A DNA stretch of 64,000 nucleotides from Cellulophaga baltica (lineage in GTDB: Bacteria > Bacteroidota > Bacteroidia > Flavobacteriales > Flavobacteriaceae): the NCBI RefSeq assembly GCF_900102165.1, contig NZ_FNBD01000003.1, positions 186,001-250,000 of the forward strand. Direction: 5' to 3'. A model generated the notes under the pieces. It was not told the DNA's origin, searched no databases, and saw only the letters and a list, made by a program, of their open reading frames with translations. The position numbers and the translations under genes are program-made. Positions 38,158 through 48,332 of the stretch are shown piece by piece. Positions within the stretch are counted from its first letter, which is position 1. The number at the start of each line of letters is the position of its first letter.

Positions 38158-38462
38158 TACTTATTCATTAAATGAGTTCCATGAACCACGGCTGCTCCTG
38201 CTCTCAAGGCAGCTGCGATAAAGGTTACTTCTGCTAATTCTTCTTGTGTAACACCCGCTGTAACAGCTTGCTCTTTATGTATTTCTAAACAATAAGGGCA
38301 TTGAGTTGTTAATGCTACTGCAATCGCAATTAATTCTTTGTATTTTTTAGGAATTACGCCATCACTCAGGGCTTCTTTGTCAAAAGCTTGAAATGCTTTC
38401 ATAGCCGGACTCGCATTTTTTTCCAAAGCACCTAAGTGCTTTAAATTATCCATTGTATACAT
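38157..38462 (-). CDS. Carboxymuconolactone decarboxylase/AhpD family protein
   Basis: This 101-residue helical protein has the AhpD-type active site QCPYCLEIH (C-x2-C with a following His). Such proteins act as small disulfide reductases or peroxide-handling partners; the plain decarboxylase label is less likely because the redox cysteines are present. The second ATG (MDNLKHL, three codons in) may be the start. Confidence 0.88.
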   Translation of the reverse strand: MYTMDNLKHLGALEKNASPAMKAFQAFDKEALSDGVIPKKYKELIAIAVALTTQCPYCLEIHKEQAVTAGVTQEELAEVTFIAAALRAGAAVVHGTHLMNK

Positions 38463-38534
38463 ATTACTTATATTTTATAAAGATTAAAAAAAATAAGATA
38501 AGACACCCCTCTTATCCTTTATTAAAAATTGGAC

Positions 38535-39284
38535 TTAATTTCTCCCAGACATTACACCACCGTCAGTATCCCAAATGGCACCTGTTACCCATGAGGCTTT
38601 ATCTGATAATAAAAAATGTATGGTTTCCGCAACATCTTCCGGCTGCCCTATTCTTCCAATTGGATGAAACGCATTAAACCCCTTTAAAGCTTCGTGTGCT
38701 TTTTCTGCATCACCAAAAACACTATCATACACCGGTGTTTCTACAAGAGCAGGAGAAACTGCATTGACACGAATTTTATGATCCGCAAGCTCCATAGCTA
38801 AATGTTGTGTAAGAGAATGCAATCCTGCTTTTTGCATAGAATACGCCGAAGAAGGTGTTGCTTTTACGGCTTGTTTTGCCCACATAGAACCTACATTTAC
38901 AATGGCTCCGCCACCTGTAGCCGCCATTTTTTTGGCCGCATTTTGTGTAATAAAAAAGAAACCACGATTTAAATCTTGATAAGAATCATAATCTTCTACC
39001 GTATGATCCAAGAATGGTTTAGGTCCAAAAATCCCAGAAGCATTTACGAGATAGTCCAAATTTTCCCATCCATCAACCATACTATTTAGCTCACTTACTG
39101 CACTAAGGTTTGTAATATCAACCTTATGACAATGTAAATTCTCCGAAACCTCACTTTTAAAAGCATTGAGTTTCGTGTCATTGGTACCAACAATATGCAC
39201 TTCTACTCCTTCTTTTAATAATCTTTGCGCTGTAGCTTTTCCTATTCCACTGCTTCCTCCTACAATTAATGCCGTCTTTTTCAT
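38535..39284 (-). CDS. SDR family NAD(P)-dependent oxidoreductase
   Basis: This 249-residue classical short-chain dehydrogenase has the cofactor loop GGSSGIG (9-15), NASG, and the catalytic YSMQK preceded by the Ser-containing VNVGSMW strand. I start at 39284 (MKKTALIV) because this puts the Rossmann strand at the N-terminus; the frame is open to 39344. It is the first gene of the operon with AhpD-like, FAD oxidase and AraC genes. Confidence 0.9.
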   Translation of the reverse strand: MKKTALIVGGSSGIGKATAQRLLKEGVEVHIVGTNDTKLNAFKSEVSENLHCHKVDITNLSAVSELNSMVDGWENLDYLVNASGIFGPKPFLDHTVEDYDSYQDLNRGFFFITQNAAKKMAATGGGAIVNVGSMWAKQAVKATPSSAYSMQKAGLHSLTQHLAMELADHKIRVNAVSPALVETPVYDSVFGDAEKAHEALKGFNAFHPIGRIGQPEDVAETIHFLLSDKASWVTGAIWDTDGGVMSGRN

Positions 39285-39401
39285 TTGTTTATTTTTTATA
39301 TTAAAACTTAATGACAAAATTATGCAGCATATAGCGCCCGACATGGTAGGTACTAGAGAGAAAATGGTACTTTTAGGAAGTAAAACTTTTTTATTGCTCT
39401 A

Positions 39402-39578
39402 ATGAACAAACCTAAAACCATCAAAGAAGTACTGGTTGTACTGGATACTATCATAGAAGAATGTATTGCTAAAAATAGCCGATTGGGCTTATTTGCTTAT
39501 TTATACCGAAGAACTACTGCCGAAATTTTAAAGGAAGTAGAACGTGGCAGTTTTGAAGACAATGCACAATTAGAATAG
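39402..39578 (+). pseudogene. N-terminal fragment of a DUF5995 gene, ended by an in-frame amber codon
   Basis: This 58-codon ORF encodes MNKPKTIKEVLVVLDTIIEE at its start and RLGLFAYLYRRTTAEI in the middle, which is the usual beginning of DUF5995 proteins. A TAG at 39576-39578 ends it. The next codon is ATG and the same reading frame continues for 192 more codons with the rest of the domain. One base change would restore an about 251-residue protein of normal family length. Confidence 0.75.
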
Positions 39579-40157
39579 ATGGATGTTGCTTTTGCCAATT
39601 TGTACATAGACGCCTACCAAGAGCATACTAAAGGGAATAGCGTAAGTGCTTCTTGGTTATTTTCTTTTGAAAATGCAACAGAAGAACTGACCATTCTACA
39701 ACATATTATGTTAGGAATCAATGCGCACATAAATCTAGATTTAGGCATCGCAACGGCGGCTACTATGAAAGGAAAAGAGCTAACGCTTATTGAAAAAGAT
39801 TTTAATACTGTAAATGATATTCTTTTTAATATCACCAATGAAATGCAAGACCGTTTAAGTCGTGTTTCCCCATTACTTTTCTTATTAGATCTTTTGGGAA
39901 AAAACACAGATGAAAAGGTGATTGATTTTAGCATGCGTAAGGCCAGACAACAATCATGGAACAGTACAAATCTGTTATGGGCCCTTGACGAAAGCCAAAA
40001 ACCTGAGGCTATCGCTAAAATAGATTTATTGGTTTTAGAATTAGCAAAATTTATAAAAGACCCTAAGTCCAAAATAATTGGCTACGTATTAAAAGGAATT
40101 AGATCTTTTGAAGAAAAAAATGTAGGTCAAATTATTACCAAACTACAACGCGATTAG
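39579..40157 (+). CDS. DUF5995 family protein, C-terminal part after an in-frame stop
   Basis: This 192-residue ORF carries the main part of DUF5995: VAFANLYIDAYQEH, then LQHIMLGINAHINLDLGIA with its His-Asn-His run, then a helical C-terminus. It is in frame with the 58-codon fragment just upstream and separated from it by one TAG. There is no clear Shine-Dalgarno before its ATG. It could be a truncated active protein, a dead gene, a readthrough product or a sequencing error. Function of the family is unknown. It converges on narL with a 3-bp gap. Confidence 0.7.
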   Translation: MDVAFANLYIDAYQEHTKGNSVSASWLFSFENATEELTILQHIMLGINAHINLDLGIATAATMKGKELTLIEKDFNTVNDILFNITNEMQDRLSRVSPLLFLLDLLGKNTDEKVIDFSMRKARQQSWNSTNLLWALDESQKPEAIAKIDLLVLELAKFIKDPKSKIIGYVLKGIRSFEEKNVGQIITKLQRD

Positions 40158-40160
40158 CCC

Positions 40161-40832
40161 TTAGACTAGGTTAAATTCTTGTGCTTTTTTAGATAGGTCG
40201 ATAAGGTTTTTAACATCCATCTTGCGCATTAAATTAAACCGGTGTGTCTCTACCGTACGTTTACTATTCTCCAATTTTTCCGAGATTTGCTTGTTCGTTA
40301 AACCTGACAATATCAATTCTAAAATTTGAAGTTCTTTACTTGTCAAATCAAATGGATTATCGCTTGATTTAATGTGTTTTGGCTTCTCAGAAACAGGCTT
40401 ACTCCCACTCAAAAGGTTATTGACCAAAACATTAGAAATATCCCCACTAAAATACTTACCTCCGTGTTGTACCGTACGTATTGCTTTAATAAATTCTGTC
40501 TTTCCTGTATCTTTCAATAAATACCCATTAGCCCCTGCACTAACCGATTTTAAAATATACTCTTCTGAATCATGCATGGACAAAATAATTGTTTTTGTCT
40601 CAGTACCTTGCTTGTTTAAAATTTCAACCGCATCTATACCATTCATTACCGGCATACGAATATCAATAATTAGAAGATCTGGCTTTTTCTCATTGACCAT
40701 ATCAATGGCTTCTTTACCGTTTGAAACCTCCGCAACAACCACTAAATCTTCTTCTTCTTCAAGCAAAGCACGAATTCCATCTCTTACTAAAGAGTGGTCA
40801 TCTGCTAAAACTATTCGTATCGTCTGGCTCAT
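40161..40832 (-). CDS. NarL/LuxR-type response regulator
   Basis: This 223-residue regulator has a receiver domain (about 1-120, acceptor Asp in LLIIDIRMPV) and a C-terminal LuxR helix-turn-helix (about 155-215, with LTSKELQILELILSGLTNKQ). The only NarX-like kinase in the window is 15 kb away at 55310, and the two are the likely pair for nitrate signalling. The promoter region holds a TACGTA-type element resembling those before nasA and narK. Confidence 0.9.
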   Translation of the reverse strand: MSQTIRIVLADDHSLVRDGIRALLEEEEDLVVVAEVSNGKEAIDMVNEKKPDLLIIDIRMPVMNGIDAVEILNKQGTETKTIILSMHDSEEYILKSVSAGANGYLLKDTGKTEFIKAIRTVQHGGKYFSGDISNVLVNNLLSGSKPVSEKPKHIKSSDNPFDLTSKELQILELILSGLTNKQISEKLENSKRTVETHRFNLMRKMDVKNLIDLSKKAQEFNLV

Positions 40833-40851
40833 ATATTAAATGATATTTCTA

Positions 40852-40886
40852 CAAATATAAATTAAAAATACGTAGTTGAATACTTA
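40852..40886 (-). promoter_or_regulatory. narL-like gene promoter with TACGTA half-site
   Basis: On the minus strand TAAGTA-N6-TACGTA (40886-40869) is followed after 9 nt by TATATTTG (40859-40852), a perfect TAnnTTTG element. The spacer is 6 rather than 4, so this is a weaker member of the motif set. Confidence 0.5.
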
Positions 40887-40912
40887 GAAAAATTTGAACA
40901 CCGATAGCACAC

Positions 40913-40953
40913 AAAAAACCCTATACTCTTGAAAAATGGTGATAGGGTTTTTG
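40913..40953 (-). terminator. Terminator after the secreted nuclease gene
   Basis: AAAAACCCTAT pairs with ATAGGGTTTTT around a 17-nt loop; on the minus strand a T-run follows. It lies 17 bp past the nuclease stop. Confidence 0.75.
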
Positions 40954-40969
40954 TTTGCTTATTTTATCA

Positions 40970-42394
40970 TTAAATAGCAGGACCACTATCTACTACTGCT
41001 TCTATAACTGATTCAATAGTGTTGGGTATATTTTCAAATAAATCATAACCTGTAAGAACTTCTATAGCATCTACAGATGTCGTAAACTGCGTCCAATCAC
41101 TACTAATTCCTTGATCATTAGGAACATTAATGGCAATCATTCTTGTAGAAGAGCTTACTCTTGCAATATCATCTGAACCATTAGGTAATATCAACGCCAC
41201 TTTCCAAAAAGTATCGGGCACCGTAATCATGTTATTGTAAATATAATCTGCAGCTCCGTTAGCACCTGTTCCACCCACGCCTGCAACGCCTGCAATTATA
41301 TGAATTTCATTACCCTCGGCTGCCACATCTCTTAAATAGTCTTCAAAATTAGCCCAAATTCCTTGGTTATTATTAGGAGATTGGGGTGCTATATTGGTCA
41401 TGTAATAGGTGTTTTCATTAGAGTCTTCATCCCCATTTCTATCTGCAGACGGACACAAATGCCCTCTATTAAACCCTGTATTGGTATAATTTGATGTAGT
41501 AGCTCTGAAAAAACTAGAGGGTAGGGCTGTATCTTGTTTAAAACAATTACATCTTTCTGTAGTTCCTGTCCAAGCAGAACTTAAGTGCCAGCTCACCCAA
41601 TTTGCTGTTCCTTTTGAGTTATTATAAGACAAGACGTAATCTGTGTTATCTAAATAGTAATTATCTGACAATACTCCGGCATCAGAAGGGTTTCCGAAGG
41701 TAATATTACTATCTTTTGAAGCAACACCAGCGCCTACAGAAACGTCTGGTATGCTCATTTCAATATTATCAATATTTACACGATTAGATCCTCCTGATAA
41801 TTTTAAAATACCAAAACGCGCACTCCCTAATTCATTTAATTCATAAACAACTGTGTTTAAAATTGTGGAATTGGTGGTCACCACATCCCCTACCGTTAAC
41901 CATGATACACCACTATCATAAGATAGCACTAGTTGCCAAGTAGAGCTTCCATCAGCACCATATGCGGCATGCCGTATACTCAAAGATTCTACCCCGTTAG
42001 TCATATCAAAATTCATAATCAAGTGTCCCGAATTTCTTATTCTAACCGATTTAGAACCATATTTTCTATCATTGGTCAAAGAACCAATCAATGCGTCAGA
42101 AAGATTCCAACTCCCAGAATTTTCAATAACAACATCATTGACAGCATAACTAGATTTTGAAGCCTCCTCAAAACCTTCGATAAAACCATCTATTCCTTTT
42201 GCGGTATGATTGTGTTTAAAATAACCTTCGTTATCAAAAAAATAAGTGGGTACATTTTTGGAGCCCGCAATAAAAAGTTCAGAAGATGATGCCATTTCTT
42301 CATAGTAATTAGACGCATCATCATTAGTACAGCTACTAAAAATGAATATTGAAAATACTAAAAGTAATACCCGATGCATGAGATAAGTTTTCAT
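40970..42394 (-). CDS. Secreted DNA/RNA non-specific endonuclease (NUC family), lipoprotein
   Basis: This 474-residue protein has a lipoprotein signal (lipobox FSSC). A beta-sandwich, carbohydrate-binding-like domain (about 65-215) precedes the beta-beta-alpha-metal nuclease domain (about 230-460). The nuclease motif reads NRGHLCPSADR with His312 as the general base; the first residue is Asn instead of the usual Asp. The second conserved part is TNIAPQSPNNNQGIWANFE. It would degrade extracellular nucleic acids. ATG codon 6 (MHRVLLLV) is an alternative start. Confidence 0.88.
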   Translation of the reverse strand: MKTYLMHRVLLLVFSIFIFSSCTNDDASNYYEEMASSSELFIAGSKNVPTYFFDNEGYFKHNHTAKGIDGFIEGFEEASKSSYAVNDVVIENSGSWNLSDALIGSLTNDRKYGSKSVRIRNSGHLIMNFDMTNGVESLSIRHAAYGADGSSTWQLVLSYDSGVSWLTVGDVVTTNSTILNTVVYELNELGSARFGILKLSGGSNRVNIDNIEMSIPDVSVGAGVASKDSNITFGNPSDAGVLSDNYYLDNTDYVLSYNNSKGTANWVSWHLSSAWTGTTERCNCFKQDTALPSSFFRATTSNYTNTGFNRGHLCPSADRNGDEDSNENTYYMTNIAPQSPNNNQGIWANFEDYLRDVAAEGNEIHIIAGVAGVGGTGANGAADYIYNNMITVPDTFWKVALILPNGSDDIARVSSSTRMIAINVPNDQGISSDWTQFTTSVDAIEVLTGYDLFENIPNTIESVIEAVVDSGPAI

Positions 42395-42465
42395 ATACTT
42401 GCTTATTTAATGGTTGAAACATCAAATATACAATTTTGTAAGATTATTCTTACTTATTGTTTAAA

Positions 42466-42507
42466 ATAAAAAACTACTACAATGAAATATTCTTCATCAT
42501 AGTAGTT
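42466..42507 (-). terminator. Terminator after the porin gene
   Basis: AACTACTA pairs with TAGTAGTT, with an inner ATGAA/TTCAT stem. On the minus strand a T-run follows, 27 bp past the porin stop. Confidence 0.7.
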
Positions 42508-42533
42508 AGTGTATAGAAAGAGTGACCTTATCT

Positions 42534-43820
42534 TTATTTGGACGCTGTATTTAAGAACTTTGGCTTAATGGTCAACATTACCCAAGCCCAGTTTTGACCG
42601 CCTGCAGCAGCATCTTCTGTAATACCTTTTAATTCATACATGCCATCACTAGCAAACATTTGAGAGTATCCAATAGCTAGCCCATATCCTTTAAATTTCT
42701 TTGCAAATACAAAATCTATTTCCGTTCCTAAAGATTTCTCTCCACTAGCCAGTTCTTGTTCGCCGCTAAAATTCAGCGCTTTTACCATTAGACTAGAAGT
42801 TTCATTTAGTTGAAATTTAGCACTCACATGTACATCTAATAAACCTATTGAGTTTGCATGGTTGCCTACATAGAAGTAATCCATAAACCCATTAAACTTA
42901 TGATTGGTTCCGTACAGCGGAAAGAAAGCTCCTGTTTCTCCTGCATCACCATCATTACCGCTAATAATTTCTACTCCAGCACCTAATGTTACTTTATCAG
43001 AAGCCTTTAAGCTGGCATCTAGACTCGCTAAGTAAGCCCCCTTTACATCTACTTCTCCTTGTCTTTGTCCTGTTTGCAAAAAGATATTACTCTCCAATCC
43101 TAACTTCCCTTTTTTGTACGCTAAATGGGTTCCAATTGTTAATAAACTACTGGTACCATCTGGCGTAGTTGCATCATCTTCATATTCTTGAAAACCATTA
43201 TTTAATACCAATAAACTTCCTGAAAATGCATCCCAGCTTTGTTTTAAATACGCATATTGCATGGTTTTATAGGAAAAGAATCCTGTTGTACTATATGCTG
43301 TACCTACTGATGAAAAACCAGATAAATCTGCTTTATCTTGGTTAAATGCCAAACCTACATCCAATAAAAATTTGTTTTTCTTATATTTTAAAAGTGCGGC
43401 ATCATGATTACGTGCTTGTTGTGCCCAACCTACAGAACCCAATATTCTTTGATCATCATAATCTAAGGTTTGTCTCCCTATTTTGGTTGAAAAACCTTCT
43501 CCCAAGGTTAGTTCTCCCCAGGCTTCAAAAATGGCAAAAGAATTGTTTGCATCGGCAGGTAATAGCTGCCTATTTTCTCCCCATGTCATTACATCCTGTA
43601 AGCTTAAATACACTTTGTATGATTCATCTGCATACCCAAAATTTAGACGTGCTCTAGTAGAAATTCCAAATCCGGCATCCGCATCTTCCGCTATTGGACT
43701 ACCAAATCCGTGACGGTATTCTGTTCGTGGTCTAAACTCGCCATCTATAGTAAATTGTGCGGCTATAAATTGTGTGGCCAATAAGAAGAGCCCTAAAAGT
43801 ACGTATTGTTCCTTTTTCAT
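42534..43820 (-). CDS. Alginate-export-type outer-membrane porin in the nitrate cluster
   Basis: This 428-residue protein has a signal peptide (ends FIAAQ) and a beta-barrel of the alginate-export type, seen in FTIDGEFRPRTEYRHG, TRARLNFGYADESYKVYLSL and KIGRQTLDYDDQRILGSVGW. Position just downstream of the nitrate ABC transporter genes (43 bp after nrtD) suggests it passes nitrate or nitrite through the outer membrane. Alginate transport is less likely in this setting. Confidence 0.82.
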   Translation of the reverse strand: MKKEQYVLLGLFLLATQFIAAQFTIDGEFRPRTEYRHGFGSPIAEDADAGFGISTRARLNFGYADESYKVYLSLQDVMTWGENRQLLPADANNSFAIFEAWGELTLGEGFSTKIGRQTLDYDDQRILGSVGWAQQARNHDAALLKYKKNKFLLDVGLAFNQDKADLSGFSSVGTAYSTTGFFSYKTMQYAYLKQSWDAFSGSLLVLNNGFQEYEDDATTPDGTSSLLTIGTHLAYKKGKLGLESNIFLQTGQRQGEVDVKGAYLASLDASLKASDKVTLGAGVEIISGNDGDAGETGAFFPLYGTNHKFNGFMDYFYVGNHANSIGLLDVHVSAKFQLNETSSLMVKALNFSGEQELASGEKSLGTEIDFVFAKKFKGYGLAIGYSQMFASDGMYELKGITEDAAAGGQNWAWVMLTIKPKFLNTASK

Positions 43821-43862
43821 AATTTGAAATTTGATTGTGTTATTTTAAATTTTCAACTTGTT

Positions 43863-44690
43863 TTAATGTTCTAAGAAATCTATTAAATGCTTTCTATATT
43901 TGTAGTAATCTTGATGTTCCAAAACAGATTTTCTTGTTCTTGGTCTTTCAAAATCTATATTTAGCACATCGCCAATCTTGGCTTTGGGTCCACTGGTCAT
44001 CATTACCACACGATCTGCAAGAAAAATGGCTTCATCTACATCGTGTGTAATCATTACTGCGGTAATTTTTTCTTTATTCCATATTTCTATCAGAATATCT
44101 TGGAGCTCACCCCTTGTTAAAGAATCTAACATTCCGAAAGGCTCATCTAACAGCAATACCTTAGGCTTAATAGCAAAAGCTCTTGCAATACCCACTCGCT
44201 GTTGCATTCCTTGTGATAATTCTGTTGCCTTTTTATTAAAAGCCCCATCTAAACCCACTTTGTGCAAATAATATTTAGCAATATCTATACGTTGTTTTTT
44301 TGTGGCATGCGGAAATACTTGATTAACCCCTAAAAGCACATTTTGCAACGCTGTCATCCAAGGCATTAAGCTTGGTGATTGAAAAATAACCCCACGATCT
44401 GGACCAGGACCTTTTACGGGGTTCCCTAATACGGAAATATTTCCGCCAGATATAGGGTTGAGACCTGCAATCATGGAAAGCATGGTTGTTTTACCACAAC
44501 CAGAGTGCCCAATGATGGTCACAAACTCTTCTTTCATGATTTGCAAATTCAAATTCTCAAGAACTACATAATCTCCCTTGGGCGTAGGATATACCTTTTT
44601 CAGGTCTTTAAGATCTAACATTACTTTTGAAGGGTAGTAAATCCCATTTTCTAAATAAGAGTCTTTAGTATCTATAGTTGCTGAATTCAT
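43863..44690 (-). CDS. nrtD: Nitrate ABC transporter ATP-binding protein
   Basis: This 275-residue ATPase of the nitrate/taurine/bicarbonate group has Walker [10 protein letters not shown], the signature [16 protein letters not shown] and Walker [10 protein letters not shown]. The signature carries SQG instead of SGG. Together with the other ATPase it powers the NrtB channel. It lies 10 bp after nrtC and before the porin. Confidence 0.92.
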   Translation of the reverse strand: MNSATIDTKDSYLENGIYYPSKVMLDLKDLKKVYPTPKGDYVVLENLNLQIMKEEFVTIIGHSGCGKTTMLSMIAGLNPISGGNISVLGNPVKGPGPDRGVIFQSPSLMPWMTALQNVLLGVNQVFPHATKKQRIDIAKYYLHKVGLDGAFNKKATELSQGMQQRVGIARAFAIKPKVLLLDEPFGMLDSLTRGELQDILIEIWNKEKITAVMITHDVDEAIFLADRVVMMTSGPKAKIGDVLNIDFERPRTRKSVLEHQDYYKYRKHLIDFLEH

Positions 44691-44700
44691 GGTTCTACTA

Positions 44701-45546
44701 TTAAAATTGGTCTACAAAATTTTTTGGAGCTATATCTGGGAGCAGGTATTCTATTTCTGAAACCGACTTACGGTCTTCTCCTATAGCCATTAAATAGGCG
44801 ATAATTTCATTTCTAGTTTTCATGAAATTAGGATTATCATTAAGCTCCGTCTTATCTCTAGGGCGGTCTATTTCTATTTTAAACTCTGGACCTAAGGTTG
44901 CTTTAGGACCTGGCTTCAAAGGAATGATACGGTCTGCCATATAAATACCTTCATCAACATCATTCGTGATTAACAGTGCCGTACGCTTATCTTGATTCCA
45001 AATATTCAGGATTTCATCTTGTAAATTTCCTCTTGTCAGCGCATCAAGTGCACCCAAGGGTTCATCCATAATAATCATTTCTGGTTTCATTGCTAATGCT
45101 CTTGCTACCGCTACTCGTTGACGCATACCCCCAGATAATTCTTTTGGTCTTTTATTTATTGCATGTGATAAACCTACCATTTCTACATAGTTAGCAACCC
45201 TATCTTTTATTTCGTTTTTACTTTCTTTAGGAAAAGCTTCTTTCACCGCCATGGATACATTCTGTGCAACCGTTAACCAAGGAAGCAATGAGTAATTTTG
45301 AAAAATAACCCCACGTTCATGACTCGTACCTACTACTGGTTCTCCTTTAAATAACACTTCACCACTGGTAGGTTTTATGAGTCCGTTTATAAGGTTCACC
45401 AAAGTGGTCTTTCCACTACCTGTAAAGCCCACAATAGCTACAAATTCTCCTTCTTCAATCTTCAAATTGATATTAGAAAGCACCGCTGTACTATTTTCCC
45501 CTTGACCATAAGTTTTACAAACATTTTTTAATTCTAAATATGCCAT
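44701..45546 (-). CDS. nrtC: Nitrate ABC transporter ATP-binding protein, short NrtC type
   Basis: This 281-residue ATPase has Walker [10 protein letters not shown], the signature [16 protein letters not shown] and Walker [11 protein letters not shown] start at 45546 (MAYLELKNV), which fits the family; the frame is open to 45579 and would overlap nrtB. Cyanobacterial NrtC carries an extra NrtA-like C-terminal domain; it is missing here, so that regulatory nitrate sensing is absent. Confidence 0.9.
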   Translation of the reverse strand: MAYLELKNVCKTYGQGENSTAVLSNINLKIEEGEFVAIVGFTGSGKTTLVNLINGLIKPTSGEVLFKGEPVVGTSHERGVIFQNYSLLPWLTVAQNVSMAVKEAFPKESKNEIKDRVANYVEMVGLSHAINKRPKELSGGMRQRVAVARALAMKPEMIIMDEPLGALDALTRGNLQDEILNIWNQDKRTALLITNDVDEGIYMADRIIPLKPGPKATLGPEFKIEIDRPRDKTELNDNPNFMKTRNEIIAYLMAIGEDRKSVSEIEYLLPDIAPKNFVDQF

Positions 45547-45565
45547 ACGTTTCGCTTTAAAGAAA

Positions 45566-46666
45566 TTATATTCCTTCATTTTTATTAAATGATACCATTT
45601 GCTGTACCATAAGCATCAGCCTATCTAGAAGAAATCCTATAATCCCGATGACAAACATGGCAACAATAATTTTAGCGTTAGAATCATTAGCCCCATTTTG
45701 AAACTCTTCCCAAACAAATAATCCCAATCCCGGACTTTGTGCCAATAATTCAATCGCAATTAAAACCATCCATGCTACAGACAGTGTAATGCGTAATCCT
45801 GTAAAAATTAAAGGAAGAGATGATGGTAGTATTACTTTAAATACTTTTTGAAAAGTACCTAGTTTTAGCACTTTTGCCACATTGATATAATCTTTATCTA
45901 CTGATGCAACCCCCATTGCCGTGTTTACTAAAGTTGCCCACATGGCACAAAGACCAACACTAATAAACGAGATAACAAAGGCGTTATCAGAGCTTGCACC
46001 TATATACAAGGTCTTTACAATCATAAAAACAAGCAAATACCATACTACTGGGGATACTGGCTTAAATATTTGTATAAACCAATTGAATGCACTCCGTAAC
46101 GACGGACTCAAACCAATCACAATTCCAATAGGCACAGCAATAATCAGTGCTAGCAGAAAGCCTGCGAACACCGTTTTAATACTTGTTAGAACCGTATCTA
46201 CAAAAGACGCACGCCCCGTATAAATGATAGCATCTTTACCCTGTGCTATCAATTTTTCATTGGTAGCTGCCATTTTCGTGGCAAAAGCCTCTTTCTTTGC
46301 TTTTATAAGTTGATGGTCTGCTATTAAGGACTGAAAAGAAGCCCATACTTGTGTTGGAGAAGGCAAGGTATTAGGTTGGCAACTACTATCACCAGATGCT
46401 ATACAAGCCCTTTCTGCATCTGCTGCTTCTTGACCTTGTTCTGACAAAGCTTTCTCTATTTTATAAGTAGCTTCCTTATTGTATAATGCCTTAGAGCCAA
46501 GATGCCATAAGCCTAAGAACAAAAGAATAGACACCAGTGTAATTCCTGTTTTCTTGAAAGACTTTAATACAACATCTTTTTCAAATTTCGCCTTGAAGAG
46601 TGTAGCTAGAGGCTTTAAAAATGTAAGGCCTTGGCTTTCTTTTTCCAATGTGATTTCTTGTTTCAT
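45566..46666 (-). CDS. nrtB: Nitrate ABC transporter permease
   Basis: This 366-residue permease has an N-terminal membrane segment (about 38-57), then a long periplasmic stretch with a [17 protein letters not shown] segment, then the binding-protein-dependent transport domain (about 165-360) with five or so membrane segments. The EAA-type loop ([21 protein letters not shown]) contacts the ATPases. It is longer than typical NrtB because of the extracytoplasmic insert. Confidence 0.92.
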   Translation of the reverse strand: MKQEITLEKESQGLTFLKPLATLFKAKFEKDVVLKSFKKTGITLVSILLFLGLWHLGSKALYNKEATYKIEKALSEQGQEAADAERACIASGDSSCQPNTLPSPTQVWASFQSLIADHQLIKAKKEAFATKMAATNEKLIAQGKDAIIYTGRASFVDTVLTSIKTVFAGFLLALIIAVPIGIVIGLSPSLRSAFNWFIQIFKPVSPVVWYLLVFMIVKTLYIGASSDNAFVISFISVGLCAMWATLVNTAMGVASVDKDYINVAKVLKLGTFQKVFKVILPSSLPLIFTGLRITLSVAWMVLIAIELLAQSPGLGLFVWEEFQNGANDSNAKIIVAMFVIGIIGFLLDRLMLMVQQMVSFNKNEGI

Positions 46667-46697
46667 CTTTTGTTCTTTTCCTTGGTTATTGTACTAC

Positions 46698-48071
46698 TTA
46701 ATCTTTGTTACCGATGGCAAAACTGTTAATGTATCCAATAGGATCTTTTGCATCATATGTTGTCCCATCAATAAAATCTGCGGTTGCCGGCTTATATCCA
46801 TCCGTAGTTGGCACATCCGTTGCCGGTATTTTACCTTCCGCTACTAATAAGTCGGCTGCTTTTTTCCATACATCTGGTCTGTAGATATCTTTAATAGTCT
46901 CTTCATACCAAGCGGCAGGTTTTGCCTCAGGAATTTGCCCCCATCTACGCATTTGTGTTAAAAACCAAATTCCGTCAGAATAAAAAGGATATGTTGCGTT
47001 GTACTTATAAAACACATTAAAGTCTGGCATAGAACGCTTATCACCTTTTTCAAATTCAAAAGTTCCTGTCATAGAATTTGCCAAGACCTCTTCCGGTGCG
47101 CCGACATATTGAGACATAGATAATATTTTTACAGCCTCTGGTCTATTTGCAGGATCATCTAACCATTTACCGGCTCTAATAAGTGCTTTTGTAACTGCTA
47201 CTGCAGTGTTTGGATTATCTTCAATAAATTTTTCTGTCATTACAAATACTTTTTCTGGATTGTTTTTCCAGATATCATAATTAGTGACAACAGGCACTCC
47301 AATTCCTTTAAAAACTGCTTGCTGGTTCCATGGCTCACCTACACAATACCCATAAATAGTTCCTGATTCTAATGTTGCTGGCATTTGCGGCGGAGGTGTC
47401 ACAGAAAGTAAAACTTCGGCATCTATTTGTCCTTGCACATTTTCTGCGGTATACATTCCTGGGTGAATACCCGCTGCTGCTAACCAATAGCGTATTTCAT
47501 AATTATGTGTAGATACCGGAAATACCATTCCCATTTTAAAAGGTTTACCGCTATTTTTATATTCGGTAACCACTGGTTTTAATGCATCTGCTTTTATTGG
47601 ATGAACAGGTTTTCCATTTTCATCAATGGGAACATTTGGTTTCATCTTAGACCAAACATCATTAGAAACTGTAATTCCATTTCCGTTTAAATCCATAGAA
47701 AAAGCGGTGACTAATTTTGCTTGTCTACCAAAACCCGCTCCTGCAGCTATAGGTTGCCCTGCTAACATATGTGAGCCATCCAATTGCCCGTCTATAACAC
47801 GGTCTAAAACATTTTTCCAGTTAGATTGCGCTTCTACAGAAACATAAAGCCCCTCTTCTTCAAAAAATCCTTTCTCTTTAGCAATTGCTAAAGGTGCCAT
47901 ATCTGTTAATTTGATAAAACCAAAGGTTAACTGAGGTTTTTCTATTTCTAAAGTGTTTGCTTTTACTTCTTCTGAAGACGTTTCTTTTGCTTTCTTCTCT
48001 TTCCCTCCGCAAGCCGAAAGAAGCATAGCTGCCATAAAAGAAAAAGTCACTTTTTTGATTACATGTTTCAT
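46698..48071 (-). CDS. nrtA: Nitrate-binding ABC transporter lipoprotein
   Basis: This 457-residue protein has a lipobox (LSAC) and the NrtA/CmpA binding-protein fold. Conserved segments include [20 protein letters not shown] at the start of the mature domain, [10 protein letters not shown] and [12 protein letters not shown]. Nitrate is the best ligand guess because the gene heads nrtABCD in this island. A TACGTA-type element and a TATATTTG box lie upstream. Confidence 0.92.
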   Translation of the reverse strand: MKHVIKKVTFSFMAAMLLSACGGKEKKAKETSSEEVKANTLEIEKPQLTFGFIKLTDMAPLAIAKEKGFFEEEGLYVSVEAQSNWKNVLDRVIDGQLDGSHMLAGQPIAAGAGFGRQAKLVTAFSMDLNGNGITVSNDVWSKMKPNVPIDENGKPVHPIKADALKPVVTEYKNSGKPFKMGMVFPVSTHNYEIRYWLAAAGIHPGMYTAENVQGQIDAEVLLSVTPPPQMPATLESGTIYGYCVGEPWNQQAVFKGIGVPVVTNYDIWKNNPEKVFVMTEKFIEDNPNTAVAVTKALIRAGKWLDDPANRPEAVKILSMSQYVGAPEEVLANSMTGTFEFEKGDKRSMPDFNVFYKYNATYPFYSDGIWFLTQMRRWGQIPEAKPAAWYEETIKDIYRPDVWKKAADLLVAEGKIPATDVPTTDGYKPATADFIDGTTYDAKDPIGYINSFAIGNKD

Positions 48072-48092
48072 AGTTGATTATTTATAGTTTTC

Positions 48093-48133
48093 TACGTACT
48101 AATACTTAATAATAACAAATATATAAGTACTTA
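48093..48133 (-). promoter_or_regulatory. nrtA upstream elements: TACGTA-CTAA-TACTTA and -7 box
   Basis: TACGTACTAATACTTA (48093-48108) sits 22 nt before the nrtA ATG. Upstream of it on the minus strand is TATATTTG (48123-48116), a perfect TAnnTTTG, and the palindrome TAAGTACTTA (48124-48133). Here the element lies downstream of the -7 box, unlike at nasA and narK. Confidence 0.5.
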
Positions 48134-48244
48134 AATTCAAATTTTATGAAATAGCACAGAAGCAAACCTCTTTTTATAACATAGTAAAACCTGCGATAAA
48201 ACATATTTTAACCATAAATAACTAGCATATAGGCTATTAAAACA

Positions 48245-48282
48245 AAAACACCAATTACGTAGCTGTACGTAATTGGTGTTTT
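48245..48282 (-). terminator. 17-bp terminator hairpin after the FNR-like gene, containing TACGTA-N4-TACGTA
   Basis: AAAACACCAATTACGTA pairs perfectly with TACGTAATTGGTGTTTT around a GCTG loop. On the minus strand T residues follow, so it ends the narK-fnr transcript. The top of the stem (48256-48271) is an exact copy of the operator-like motif found upstream of the nitrate genes. Confidence 0.8.
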
Positions 48283-48332
48283 GTGATTTTCTATTCTAAA
48301 CCAGTCTAAAATAAACCAGATAGAATATGTGG

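Noticed and set aside
48256-48271. Promoter role for the TACGTA palindrome in the terminator
   Set aside because: No TAnnTTTG element follows at 7-9 nt on either strand, so I list it as part of the terminator and only flag the match.
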